In this document: positions 7,435 to 16,015 of the stretch, piece by piece
How the letters are laid out: each line of letters starts with the position of its first letter
Position numbering within the stretch: the first letter of the stretch is position 1
From: an uncultured Collinsella sp.
Lineage (GTDB): Bacteria; Actinomycetota; Coriobacteriia; Coriobacteriales; Coriobacteriaceae
Reading direction: 5' to 3'
Assembly: GCA_900752215.1 (NCBI GenBank)
Contig: CAADUO010000030.1
Location: 1-64,000 of the forward strand
Length of the DNA stretch: 64,000 nt
Made by a program: the position numbers and the translations under genes
The notes under the pieces: generated by a model
The model's input: the letters and a program-made list of their open reading frames with translations, nothing else
The model's database searches: none
Told to the model about the DNA's origin: nothing

Positions 7435-10400
7435 CTAGTGAGGCTTATCAGAATTGACCTCATCGGCAGTGTCGGTTTCGAGCGCCGTGCGGCGGGCGCT
7501 GTAGGCGATGAGGCCGGCGCCTGCCGCGGCGAGTGCTGCAGCGGCTGCCGTAAGGGGAGCGTTGACATCGCCCGTGCCAGCGAGCGCGCCCGCTTTTCCG
7601 GAGCGTTTGTTATTGCTGTGGTCCTTGCCACTGCCGGAGCTGCTTCCGCCGGAGCCGCCGCCCTCGTCGGTACCGCCGCCACTCGAGCCGCCATCGTCGT
7701 CTGCTGTCATCGGGGCGTCGTGAAGTTCTGTCGTATCCGCGCTGTCGCATACGCCGACCTGAACTTCTGAGCGTTCGCATGCCGCGTCGGGCACATGAAG
7801 CTCGTGCAGTACGGCACCCAGCGCCGAGTTTGCGCCCGGTCGAATTTCCTCGAGCGTTACGGGATCGAGCGCCACCAGCTTACGCGCCTTCGCATATAGC
7901 GTTACGCGTTTGCCCACCTCGTCGCTCCAACTCTCGGGGATGGCGAAGCTCATGCGGAACTGTGCCGTGCAACCCGGTGCCAGCACGGCGTTGCCGCTGT
8001 CGGCTACCAGCGGGTGCGTTGCAAAACGTGCGCCCAGCGTCTCGAGCGCGTACTTCACGTGTGCCATGTCGTTGGCCGAAGCATCCTCGGCAAGCTCCGG
8101 ATCGTAGATCGAAGCCATGCGTGCGTTTGCTCCGAACCCGATGGATGCGCTGGAGAACGGCTGGCTGGAGCCCTCTCGGTACAGATCGATCGTGCCGGCG
8201 GTCAGCAAGGTGTTACCGTCGTTTCGCACCGTGACCATGAAGGATTCGCCTGCTGCTCCGGGCACCACCGCGCCCGAGGTAGCGACCGCGCCCGTCGGAG
8301 TGGCACACGCCACCAAGGGCACTTCGATGCCGTGTAGTTCTGCCTCGCTCTTCTCCGCGCTCACAATGTGCGTGGCGAGCGCGGAGAGCATGCTCCCCGA
8401 CGTCAAAAATGTCGTTATCTGATCGACGGGATGGTCCAGCTCGCACATCACGAACGGCTCCGTAAACAGATCGCCTGACAAGGTGCTGGCGAAGATGCGG
8501 AAGTGCTTGCCCATCACTGCAACTGGGTTGCCTTCTTCGTCGTAGGTCTGTCCCACCTTGCCATCGGTGTTCTCTACATAGAGCGCGCCCCTGCCGTTGT
8601 TGCTTACGCTAAACGATGCCGGGCCACAGCCTGCGGCACCCACGGGCTGCGTTGCAAACGCCGATGCGCCTCGCGTCCAAGTAATATGCTGCAGTTGCTC
8701 GTTGACGGTTGCCAAAAAGCCCGAATGTTGTGGCCACGGTACCGCACGGGGTACCGTGGCGTCTGGTGGCATAACGCCCCAGCCCGCAATGGACTGGCCG
8801 ATCACGGCGTACGATGCGCAGCCGCAACCGTCTGCGGTCTCGTACGCAACGGGCACCACCATTTTGCCGTTGATATTCTCGGGCTCGCCCAGCTCGATGC
8901 TCGACGGTGCCTGCGGAAAGCGGAGGACCTGACGGAACGTGAGGCTGTCGCCCGAAACGTCCGACCACAGGGTAAAGCACTCGAGCGCGACCTCTGCCTC
9001 GGTGCCCAACGCCTTTTCTGCCGTGGTTCCGCGGCGGTGGAGATAGGCGCCCGACAGACGCCCGTCGACAAGCGTCTTGCCCACCGTGATGCGTGGACAC
9101 TGCAGACAATGGTAACCGTCCTCCTGCAGGCGGCCGCGCGAGATGCTGCGCCACGACGTGTGCGATACCACGCGAACTTCGCTATTGCTTATGCGCAGGC
9201 GCACAACGGACAGTATGCCGGCTGTGCTTGCCGTATCGAAAAGGGTGCTGTCGCCGTCGGGGCGCTCGCCCGAGACCAACAGCACGTAGGCGTCCTGGTT
9301 TCCTCTTCCGTCCGTATATTCCACTACGTCGAAGTCGTAATCGTATATGCCGTCGCGCTCCACGTCTTCCTCGCCAAACCCAAGGGGAAAGTCCACAGGC
9401 GTGGGAGCGGACCACGTTCCGTTTGCCTTTGTGTGTACCACCAGGCGCGAGCGACCATTGTCGCCGTAGCGCACCGAGGCGATACGGAACAGGCATTCTA
9501 CGCCGGCAATCATTGCCAGCTTCATGTGGGCTTCGCTGAGCACGCCAGCAAACAGCACGTTGTCGCTCGAGGGCTTGATGCCGCCACGCTCGTCCTCCGA
9601 CACGCCGGCAGAATCGGCGTTCGGGTCGGCAACGGTGTTCGTTGCCTGACCGATGTAGGTGTACTCATACATCGGCGCGGCGTTTTCGTCGTTCTCTATC
9701 AGTGCATGGACGAAATGCTCGATCTGTCCCGTGTCGTCGCTTTCTGCATCCGCCTCGAGCTCAATGCGCGTGACCGCTTGATCCCAATCGCGCACGACAG
9801 GCGCGGCGTTTACGGCAGTGGCCTTAACCTCGGCGCGTGCGAGCAGTTCGGCGTTGGTGACGATGGTGGCCGATGCGATAAATTGCGGCACGCCGCCCGC
9901 CTCAATGTTGCCGGCCGAGCCGAAGCAGGCATCCAGCGTATAAGGCGTATCTCCACCCAATGCGAGCTCAGAGCGCTGGAGCACGTACTGGTCGCCATTG
10001 TTCACCGACATATTCCACGAATCGATGAGTGTGGGCCACGACCCCGACCAAGCCTTGGTGGTCCACTTGAACATTACGAACTGGAGTATCACATCGACAT
10101 CGACGTCTGCACCTACGCGCAGTCGCGGAAGCTGGTGTCCATCTGCCTTCTCGTACCCAATGAACAGCGTGAGGGATGCGGCGCCGCGCACGGCAGACGA
10201 AGCGACGCCTGCAACGCCGGCGCCAAAGGTGACGGCAAGCCCGATCTGGATGGTGAACGAGCCCGACGTGTTTGAATAGTCGAGCGAAATGTTTTTAAAA
10301 AACGCCGCGCCGCTGCCGTGCGTGTGGGCACCCACGGCGAGCGCCAGTTTTGCCAGCACCCAGGGGTTGACGTTTAGGAAAAATGGCACCGGTCCTAGGG

Positions 10401-10644
10401 TAAACTGCTCGGTCCAATTGAGGTCGGTTCTTACCTGGAAGAGGGCCTTAATATTGCCGTATGCGGGGTCGTTGTTGTTACCCCAGGTTTTGCCCACCCA
10501 ATCGTAGGCGAGCGAGCCGTACAGCTGTGTGGCGATATCCATCGTGAACAGCGGCGTGCAATGGTGGCGAAGGAGTTTGGTGTTTCTTGGATCGGTGCCC
10601 GAACCGGCACTCATACTCTTGTACTGATTCCACTTCCCCTCCAT
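7435..10644 (-). CDS. Large LAxTG-anchored surface protein, C-terminal part of a stop-split gene
   Basis: This 1069-residue open frame encodes a probable wall-anchored surface protein. It ends with a low-complexity Gly/Ser linker, the motif LAGTG (codons 7570-7584), a hydrophobic helix and an Arg-Arg tail. This is a sorting signal of the LAxTG type recognised by actinobacterial class E sortases. The large middle region is rich in beta-strand patterns with alternating acidic loops, but I recognise no named domain. The frame has no signal peptide and no convincing ribosome binding site at its first ATG (10644). Its reading frame continues upstream without a break to a single TAA at 10695-10693, which ends the preceding ORF. 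It is therefore probably the C-terminal part of one protein that starts at 11802. A terminator or attenuator was not seen downstream on this strand. Confidence 0.75.
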   Translation of the reverse strand: MEGKWNQYKSMSAGSGTDPRNTKLLRHHCTPLFTMDIATQLYGSLAYDWVGKTWGNNNDPAYGNIKALFQVRTDLNWTEQFTLGPVPFFLNVNPWVLAKLALAVGAHTHGSGAAFFKNISLDYSNTSGSFTIQIGLAVTFGAGVAGVASSAVRGAASLTLFIGYEKADGHQLPRLRVGADVDVDVILQFVMFKWTTKAWSGSWPTLIDSWNMSVNNGDQYVLQRSELALGGDTPYTLDACFGSAGNIEAGGVPQFIASATIVTNAELLARAEVKATAVNAAPVVRDWDQAVTRIELEADAESDDTGQIEHFVHALIENDENAAPMYEYTYIGQATNTVADPNADSAGVSEDERGGIKPSSDNVLFAGVLSEAHMKLAMIAGVECLFRIASVRYGDNGRSRLVVHTKANGTWSAPTPVDFPLGFGEEDVERDGIYDYDFDVVEYTDGRGNQDAYVLLVSGERPDGDSTLFDTASTAGILSVVRLRISNSEVRVVSHTSWRSISRGRLQEDGYHCLQCPRITVGKTLVDGRLSGAYLHRRGTTAEKALGTEAEVALECFTLWSDVSGDSLTFRQVLRFPQAPSSIELGEPENINGKMVVPVAYETADGCGCASYAVIGQSIAGWGVMPPDATVPRAVPWPQHSGFLATVNEQLQHITWTRGASAFATQPVGAAGCGPASFSVSNNGRGALYVENTDGKVGQTYDEEGNPVAVMGKHFRIFASTLSGDLFTEPFVMCELDHPVDQITTFLTSGSMLSALATHIVSAEKSEAELHGIEVPLVACATPTGAVATSGAVVPGAAGESFMVTVRNDGNTLLTAGTIDLYREGSSQPFSSASIGFGANARMASIYDPELAEDASANDMAHVKYALETLGARFATHPLVADSGNAVLAPGCTAQFRMSFAIPESWSDEVGKRVTLYAKARKLVALDPVTLEEIRPGANSALGAVLHELHVPDAACERSEVQVGVCDSADTTELHDAPMTADDDGGSSGGGTDEGGGSGGSSSGSGKDHSNNKRSGKAGALAGTGDVNAPLTAAAAALAAAGAGLIAYSARRTALETDTADEVNSDKPH
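7570..7584 (-). other. LAGTG sortase recognition codons
   Basis: These five codons specify Leu-Ala-Gly-Thr-Gly, 44 residues before the stop. They are followed by a hydrophobic stretch and an Arg-Arg tail, the standard tripartite cell-wall sorting signal. The LAxTG form is typical of class E sortases. No sortase gene is in the window. Confidence 0.65.
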
Positions 10645-10692
10645 CTCGTCGAGGTAGCGGTTTGCCTGCTTGGCGCCCGACTCGCGCGGCGA

Positions 10693-11802
10693 TTACTTCC
10701 AGTATTCCGGATCAGGGTTGCCCGAATCGTTCATGTAGCTGGCTGGTTTGTATCCTCCGCCAAACAGCACGTACCCGGCAAACGAGAAATCGAACAAAAT
10801 GGGGAACGAGGGCATCCAGCAGGTGAACTTATTGCCGCCGATGCCGGGAAACGCCGCCGGGAAATCAAACGGAGTGATCTCTTGGTCCATGGTGGTGGGA
10901 ATGATGGTGGTCGAGCCCGATTCCGCCTTTGCGGCCGGCGCGGTGACAACGGCCATGGGGGAGGAGAGCGTGTAGGTTTTGCCCTGATAGTCGAGGACAA
11001 AGCGCAGCTTGCATCCTTCTTCCAGAAGGCCCGATGCCGCATCGAGGAACTTGTCTTCGAGTGTGAACGTTGCCAGATTATTCGTGCCCGATGCGCTGGC
11101 CTTGACTTGGCCAATCTGCGTGACGGTTTCGGGTGAGCTACTCGTGGCGGGCATTACCTTGTTGATGTGCAGCGTTGCCTGTCCACCCTGTGGCAGATGT
11201 GCCTGCACGGTAAAGGCGTGCGTGTCGGGCTGCTCGTTTGCCGTGTCGTCCTTCGGCAGTGCCATGAATGTAGCGTCGGCGTACTGGATGTCCCAATCGT
11301 CGAATGTGAGCTGGCGAAAGTACGGCTCGCCGTCGGAAAGCGGACGCGTTGGAGCGGTTATGGCGGTGCCGCCCTGGATACGCGCAAGGGGAATCTCGAC
11401 ATCACGGTAGCCCGCCATGCTAATGGAGATGCCGCCGTTAAAGTCGTACGCGTCGAGAAGCGTTGCCTCGTCCACGTAGCCTTCCGAAAGCGGTGCGACC
11501 TCAAAGATGGCCGTGCCTTCGTCATCGGTCGTGGCGGTGAGCTGCTTGCCTGCGGCATAGCGCGATGTGAGCGTGACCTGGGCACCCGTGATGGGTGTAT
11601 TCTTGTTGGCGACGTCGACCACGACCACACCGAACATGGTGCGCGAGAGAACGAGCACCCTGAAGGGGTCTTTTTCGTCGGCATAGGCTTCGGTGGGCGC
11701 GAACGGCAATATGAAGGCGTTTGCGCTTCCCGGCACGCGCGGCAACATAATGCTCGCCAGCGAGGACGCTCCGGCAACAAGTAGCGAACGGCGATCAAGC
11801 AT
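10693..11802 (-). CDS. Tat-signal surface protein, N-terminal part of a stop-split gene
   Basis: The ATG at 11802 has GGGAG six bases upstream and gives 369 residues, starting MLDRRSLLVAGASS. The twin arginine followed by a hydrophobic segment and SANA looks like a Tat-type export signal. Residues about 60-105 form a carboxypeptidase-regulatory-like beta sandwich (ITGAQVTLTS...DDEGTAIFEV). The remainder is beta-rich and unassigned. The frame ends at TAA (10695-10693) after PEYWK, but the same frame stays open for the next 1085 codons to an LAxTG sorting signal. A CAA-to-TAA change would explain the split. A longer version starting upstream of 11802 would only add charged residues before the signal peptide. 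As written, this product would be secreted but not anchored. Confidence 0.75.
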   Translation of the reverse strand: MLDRRSLLVAGASSLASIMLPRVPGSANAFILPFAPTEAYADEKDPFRVLVLSRTMFGVVVVDVANKNTPITGAQVTLTSRYAAGKQLTATTDDEGTAIFEVAPLSEGYVDEATLLDAYDFNGGISISMAGYRDVEIPLARIQGGTAITAPTRPLSDGEPYFRQLTFDDWDIQYADATFMALPKDDTANEQPDTHAFTVQAHLPQGGQATLHINKVMPATSSSPETVTQIGQVKASASGTNNLATFTLEDKFLDAASGLLEEGCKLRFVLDYQGKTYTLSSPMAVVTAPAAKAESGSTTIIPTTMDQEITPFDFPAAFPGIGGNKFTCWMPSFPILFDFSFAGYVLFGGGYKPASYMNDSGNPDPEYWK

Positions 11803-11908
11803 CTTTGGCTCCCATCCCGCAGGTATCGGTGGAAATAATCCAATTTTGCGAGAAGGCGCTACGTGGCGGTAGTGCCGTTCGATGGCCAAAATGTCCAATT
11901 TGAGCGTG

Positions 11909-11938
11909 CGAAAGCGCCAGGACCCCGGAGCGCTTTCG
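11909..11938. other. 8-bp hairpin between the LuxR regulator and the surface gene
   Basis: CGAAAGCG (11909-11916) and CGCTTTCG (11931-11938) are inverted around 14 bases, just after the luxR stop and about 110 bases upstream of the surface-protein start. There is no T tract, so it is more likely an operator or weak terminator. Its role is not determined. Confidence 0.3.
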
Positions 11939-11958
11939 ATACGACGGGCAGTCTGCCG

Positions 11959-12963
11959 CTAGCGCAACATGTGGGCAACCAGCTCGGCGCGAGTTCCGAT
12001 ACCAAGCTTGGCATACACTCCTGATAGGCGGTTTTTGACGGTGCCCGGCGATACTCCCATATGGCGTGCGATTTCGGCGTTGGTCCACCCACGACAGGCG
12101 AGCATGGCCATGGTGAATTCCGTGGTCGTTAGATCGTCGGCCACGTCCTCGCCCGAATCGGGGTTGTGGATGCGCCGCCAGCCGTAGCTGAAGCGGTACG
12201 TGATCTCGATGATGCGCGCGAAGTCGTCAGGGTATTGCGTTTTTAGGCACGCCTCGATGAGCCCCTGTAAAAGGCCGTGATGCTCGCCAATGAGCTCGAT
12301 AAGGCCGTCGGGACGCGCAATGTTCCAAGCGGTTCCGAAGTGCGTTTTTGCGGCGTCGATGTCCTTGAGGCTCATGCATGCCATGGAAGCTGCCAGGTGA
12401 AGGAACAGTTCCGAGATCGGATAGCTCCCCTGTTTCATGATCAGGGCGTTTTCCGCCATGCCCAGACTGCGGCCGTATTCGCCGTGCAGATACAAGGCGT
12501 GCGCCATCACGTAGCTGGCGAACAGGCGCAGGCCTTCGGGCAGATGCGCCGCAAGTGGATAAAACTCTTCGGCGGAATGCGGGGAAGGCAAGTGCAGCAG
12601 GACGCTCGCGGCCGAGGCGAACAGGATATGCGTGGCGTGGATGGCGGGCGATTCCTCGTCGGCCGGCGTATCGAGGATGCCAGCAAGGCACCGGCGGGCG
12701 TCGGCGATACGGTTGAGCGACAGGCTGGCGTATCCGCAGATAAAGCATGCGGAATAGCGCAGCGCGGGATCGGTGGCGTCAAGATAGGGGCGCGCCGTCT
12801 TGGCAGCGAGGGTGGCCTGTCCGCGAAAGTACAGCGCTTCTGCCGTGGCAATGGCGCGCGAATCGGGGCCGGAAATGCCTGCAACCGCAGCGTCAATCTG
12901 CCCCGGCACAAAGGCAGTGCACATCAACGGCATGGGAACGCATGGGTAGCCATCGCAGTCCAT
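11959..12963 (-). CDS. LuxR-family transcriptional regulator
   Basis: The 334-residue protein has a C-terminal LuxR-type helix-turn-helix (about residues 275-334) with the signature TNAEIARHMGVSPGTVKNRL. The N-terminal two thirds is alpha-helical and looks like tetratricopeptide-type repeats, without a REC domain, so it is not a classical response regulator. The ATG at 12963 has GGGAG seven bases upstream, which I prefer to upstream starts that give an arginine-rich leader. A TACAAT element lies about 36 bases upstream. Its position directly before the split surface-protein gene, on the same strand, suggests it regulates that gene. The target is inferred. Confidence 0.8.
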   Translation of the reverse strand: MDCDGYPCVPMPLMCTAFVPGQIDAAVAGISGPDSRAIATAEALYFRGQATLAAKTARPYLDATDPALRYSACFICGYASLSLNRIADARRCLAGILDTPADEESPAIHATHILFASAASVLLHLPSPHSAEEFYPLAAHLPEGLRLFASYVMAHALYLHGEYGRSLGMAENALIMKQGSYPISELFLHLAASMACMSLKDIDAAKTHFGTAWNIARPDGLIELIGEHHGLLQGLIEACLKTQYPDDFARIIEITYRFSYGWRRIHNPDSGEDVADDLTTTEFTMAMLACRGWTNAEIARHMGVSPGTVKNRLSGVYAKLGIGTRAELVAHMLR

Positions 12964-12998
12964 CTTCCATCTCCCAACAGCTGGCAACAATAGCAGCA

Positions 12999-13004
12999 AT
13001 TGTA
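12999..13004 (-). promoter_or_regulatory. -10 element (TACAAT) of the LuxR regulator gene
   Basis: The minus strand reads TACAAT at 13004-12999, giving a leader of about 28 bases to the ATG at 12963. The same hexamer precedes several other genes in the window. No clear -35 is visible. Confidence 0.4.
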
Positions 13005-13031
13005 CTCCTGTTGCTCGGGACCCCTTTCGTT

Positions 13032-14183
13032 TTACTGCTCGGTTGACGCTGCGGATCGTTTTGGAAGGCTTACGAGCATGGTGGTCCCGTTCTCGGAACT
13101 TGTTTCGACCTCTACCGTGCCACCGTGAAGCGTTGCAATCTCCCAAACGAGCGCTAGTCCGAGTCCTGCGCCGCCGTATGCCCTGCTACGGGATTTGTCT
13201 AGACGAAAGAACGGCTGGAAGATGCTCTCTCGGTACTGCTTGGGTATTCCTGGACCCTCATCTTTGACTCGTAGGAGCACGTGGCTGTCGCTGTCGCTGA
13301 TGGAGACGTTGACAGTCGAGCCGGAGCGGCTGTAGCGGATAGCGTTTTCGACCAGGTTGAACACCAGCCGGTACAGCAGCGTGTCGCTCCCGATTACTAA
13401 AGCGTCTCCAGCACAATTGAGGGCTATGCCTTTATTTTCGGCAAGTGGTGCAAGATCGGTGAGGACCTCTTCGGACAGGGGGCCAAGTTCAACATCGTCC
13501 TCGCAAGGAACGCTGCGGAGCTCACTCATCTCGAGCAATACCTTGGTCATTCGAGACATGCGCTCGGTTTGTTCTTGTAGCAGGCCGAGCAGCTCGGCTG
13601 TTTCGGGTTGCAAACCGGAGTGCTCGGAGATGAATAGTTCAATCTGTGCTTGCATAAGGGCGAGCGGGGTGCGCAGCTCGTGTGCGGCGTTGCCGGTAAA
13701 CTGACGCTGTGCAGAGAACCCTTCGCCAAGACGGGCGATCATGTCGTTGAAAGAGGCACTGCATCGTTGTAGCTCGGTGGGCACATCTTCACTGAGTCTG
13801 ATTTCGCTTAGGTTGTCAGGCTGCACGCGCTCTACCTGGGCGGCAAAATCCCGTAGCGGTTTGAGTGCACGGCCGCTTGCAAAGTATGCCAGCGCGCCGC
13901 CAAGGAGTGTGACTCCAGCCGTGATGCGCCAGGCTGTCGTGCCAAAAGACTCCTGTGCGTCGTTTACGACGATCGTGACCTCGTCATCGAGGGCTGCTTT
14001 TGTTGGGTCAAACGCCTGGGGCGAATCCGCGCCGGCAGCGGTAAAGGCCGAGATGTCGCTGCCGATGGCATCCATGTAGCGCATGCCCGTATAGCCGACC
14101 AGGCAGTTCGTCAGCATGCATGCCGCACACGTGAGCAGTGCCGTCATAATCGTTATGCGCCATTGCAGGGAAAGCCTTTTCAT
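13032..14183 (-). CDS. Two-component sensor histidine kinase
   Basis: This 383-residue membrane kinase has two transmembrane segments (about residues 10-35 and 85-105) bracketing a short extracytoplasmic loop, then a HAMP linker. The dimerisation/phosphoacceptor motif is NAAHELRTPLAL. The catalytic domain has the N box (NLVENAIRYS), G1 (DEGPGIP) and G2 (GGAGLGLAL). It would autophosphorylate on the H-box histidine and pass phosphate to the response regulator encoded just upstream. Its ATG overlaps the regulator's stop by four bases, indicating translational coupling. The signal is unknown. The divergent redox module starting at 14945 is a plausible target. Confidence 0.9.
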   Translation of the reverse strand: MKRLSLQWRITIMTALLTCAACMLTNCLVGYTGMRYMDAIGSDISAFTAAGADSPQAFDPTKAALDDEVTIVVNDAQESFGTTAWRITAGVTLLGGALAYFASGRALKPLRDFAAQVERVQPDNLSEIRLSEDVPTELQRCSASFNDMIARLGEGFSAQRQFTGNAAHELRTPLALMQAQIELFISEHSGLQPETAELLGLLQEQTERMSRMTKVLLEMSELRSVPCEDDVELGPLSEEVLTDLAPLAENKGIALNCAGDALVIGSDTLLYRLVFNLVENAIRYSRSGSTVNVSISDSDSHVLLRVKDEGPGIPKQYRESIFQPFFRLDKSRSRAYGGAGLGLALVWEIATLHGGTVEVETSSENGTTMLVSLPKRSAASTEQ

Positions 14184-14854
14184 TCGCTATCCTCCATAAC
14201 GTAGCCCTCTCCAATCCGATTGCGAATCGGGTCGTATCCCAAAGTGCTGCGTAGCTTTTTGCGGAGCGACGAGATATGAACGCGGGTTGCGTTGCTAAAG
14301 CTGTTCACGCTGCTATCCCAAACGTGCTCGATAAGCTCTTCTTGGCTTACCGGACGCCCCTGATTAAGCATCAGGTATTCCAAGATTCCCGTTTCCTTGC
14401 GCGTAAGAGATAAAGCCTCGCAGTCCACGGAGGCGATGCGCGCCTTGGTGTCAAAGCGGAGCTTTCCGCAGGTTAAAACTATGTCGCCTTGTGTAAAACG
14501 TCTGAGGGTAAGGCTGCGAATCCTTGCCGCAAGCTCGTCCAGATGAAACGGCTTGGTGAGGTAATCGTTGGCGCCGGCATCGAGTCCGGCAACTTTATCG
14601 GATACTTCTCCACGTGCGGACAGAATCAGTACCTTAGTCTCGCAGTCGGTTTTCCTAAGTTCCCTGAGCACGGTCATGCCATCGATACGGGGAAGGTTGA
14701 GGTCGAGTACCACGAGGTCAAAGACTTCGACGCCCAGCAGATCGAGCGCCTCCTGTCCGTCGTGACAGCAGTCGACGCTGTACACCAAGTTTCGCAAGCT
14801 GCGCGCGATTGCATCGCACAGTGCTCGCTCGTCTTCGACGATCAAAATACGCAT
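14180..14854 (-). CDS. OmpR/PhoB-family response regulator
   Basis: A REC domain (about residues 1-115) contains the acidic pocket VEDE, the phosphoacceptor Asp in LVVLDLNLPR and the conserved Lys in YLTKPF. A winged-helix DNA-binding domain (about 125-224) follows with RVHISSLRKKL and a GEGYVM wing. The ATG at 14854 (MRILIVEDE) has AAGGAG seven bases upstream. This is better than the upstream in-frame start, which would overlap that ribosome site. The gene forms an operon with the sensor kinase. It is divergent from the CXXC micro-protein/Fe-S/thioredoxin-like genes, with about 90 bases between the two starts. Confidence 0.9.
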   Translation of the reverse strand: MRILIVEDERALCDAIARSLRNLVYSVDCCHDGQEALDLLGVEVFDLVVLDLNLPRIDGMTVLRELRKTDCETKVLILSARGEVSDKVAGLDAGANDYLTKPFHLDELAARIRSLTLRRFTQGDIVLTCGKLRFDTKARIASVDCEALSLTRKETGILEYLMLNQGRPVSQEELIEHVWDSSVNSFSNATRVHISSLRKKLRSTLGYDPIRNRIGEGYVMEDSE

Positions 14855-14897
14855 AACAGTCTCCTTGCACATTCCAAATCGCGCTTAACACGGATTT

Positions 14898-14903
14898 TAT
14901 AGT
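14898..14903 (+). promoter_or_regulatory. -10 element (TATAGT) of the redox module
   Basis: TATAGT lies about 28 bases before the ribosome binding site at 14931-14936. On the opposite strand TATAAA (14901-14896) could serve the response regulator, so the two promoters probably overlap. No good -35 was found. Confidence 0.35.
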
Positions 14904-14944
14904 CGATATGGTCCAATGGTCGCGTAACGAAAGGAGTGGTCAGG

Positions 14945-15091
14945 TTGTTCAAAGCGGTAAAACCCGTGGTACAGGTCGCTTTGTTGATCGTCGGAATTGC
15001 CATGGTGTGCTTTGGCGTTATGCGTGGCGAGGCGGATGCCGTGCTGGCCAAAGCGATTAGGCTGTGCTTGGAGTGTATCGGAATTGGATAA
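14945..15091 (+). CDS. CD1871A-family CXXC-motif micro-protein
   Basis: This 48-residue protein begins at TTG 14945, eight bases after AAGGAG. It has one hydrophobic helix (VVQVALLIVGIAMVCFGV) and ends with RLCLECIGIG, the C-terminal signature of the short CD1871A-type CXXC proteins. In Clostridia these sit next to a polyferredoxin-like membrane protein and a TlpA-like lipoprotein, exactly as here. The CLEC pair could be redox-active or bind metal; the function is not established. The TTG of the next gene overlaps its end. A GTG at 14936 is in frame but overlaps the Shine-Dalgarno sequence, so TTG is preferred. Confidence 0.8.
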   Translation: MFKAVKPVVQVALLIVGIAMVCFGVMRGEADAVLAKAIRLCLECIGIG

Positions 15092-15986
15092 AAGAGAAAA
15101 CACTGCGTCGCATGTTTTGGCTCGATTTCGCGGATTCATTCAGGCGGCGGCGACGCTCGTCACCAACATTCACCTGCCAAACTTCGCCAAAGGCGGCATC
15201 TATCAGGGCGCGGGAAAAACAGTCTGCGTACCCGGGCTTAACTGCTATTCGTGCCCCGCGGCATCGGGTGCGTGCCCCATCGGGTCGTTCCAGTCGGTGG
15301 TAGGTTCATCCAAGTTCAACTTTTCTTACTATGTTACCGGTACGCTCATTTTGCTCGGCGTGCTGCTGGGACGCTTTGTATGCGGCTTTCTGTGCCCGTT
15401 TGGCTGGCTGCAGGAGCTGCTTCATAAGATTCCCGGTAAAAAGTTCTCCACGAAAAAGCTTAAGCCGCTCACGTACATCAAGTACGTCGTGCTGCTGTTT
15501 GCCGTGGTGCTGCTGCCCGTCTTGGTGGTTAACGACGTGGGCATGGGCGACCCGTTCTTTTGTAAGTACATCTGTCCGCAGGGTGTACTCGAGGGCGCCA
15601 TTCCGCTGGCCATTGCCAATGCCGGCATTCGATCTGCGTTGGGACAGCTCTTTACTTGGAAACTTGCCGTTCTCATTGCCGTGGTAGTGCTGAGCGTTTT
15701 GTTCTACCGCCCCTTCTGCAAATGGATTTGTCCACTCGGCGCATTCTATGCGCTCATGAATAGGGTGTCCCTACTGGGGATTCGGGTTGACGCATGCAAA
15801 TGTGTCTCGTGCGGCAAGTGCTCAAAAGTTTGTCAGATGGACGTTGATGTGGTTCGCGCGCCCAATCATGCCGAATGTATCCGGTGCGGAAAGTGCATCG
15901 GGGCCTGTCCTGTCGATGCCATCAGCTATCGCTATGGCCTGGATGTGTCGGCGGAAAAGCTTCCTTTGACCGCCGATAAAAAGTAA
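15084..15986 (+). CDS. Membrane 4Fe-4S binding protein (NapH/CcoG-like)
   Basis: The 300-residue protein has several transmembrane helices (for example TGTLILLGVLLGRFVCGFLC and IKYVVLLFAVVLLPVLVV). It has cysteine pairs at helix ends (CGFLCP, CKYICP, CKWICP) typical of NapH-type electron carriers. Two ferredoxin motifs close the protein: CKCVSCGKCSKVC and CIRCGKCIGACP. It likely moves electrons across the membrane. I place the start at TTG 15084, which overlaps the stop of the CXXC micro-protein, with GGAG about 10 bases upstream. An in-frame start further 5' would lie entirely inside the micro-protein gene. The thioredoxin-like lipoprotein gene follows after 29 bases, so reducing equivalents may be delivered to it outside the membrane (inference). 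Confidence 0.85.
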   Translation: MDKRENTASHVLARFRGFIQAAATLVTNIHLPNFAKGGIYQGAGKTVCVPGLNCYSCPAASGACPIGSFQSVVGSSKFNFSYYVTGTLILLGVLLGRFVCGFLCPFGWLQELLHKIPGKKFSTKKLKPLTYIKYVVLLFAVVLLPVLVVNDVGMGDPFFCKYICPQGVLEGAIPLAIANAGIRSALGQLFTWKLAVLIAVVVLSVLFYRPFCKWICPLGAFYALMNRVSLLGIRVDACKCVSCGKCSKVCQMDVDVVRAPNHAECIRCGKCIGACPVDAISYRYGLDVSAEKLPLTADKK

Positions 15987-16015
15987 ACAAGCTTCGACAA
16001 AACGGAGGAATGACT

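Noticed and set aside
8503..10275. A 590-residue plus-strand frame antisense to the LAxTG surface protein
   Set aside because: It lies wholly inside a real gene, lacks known motifs and is rich in Arg, Cys and His as expected for a GC-rich antisense shadow.
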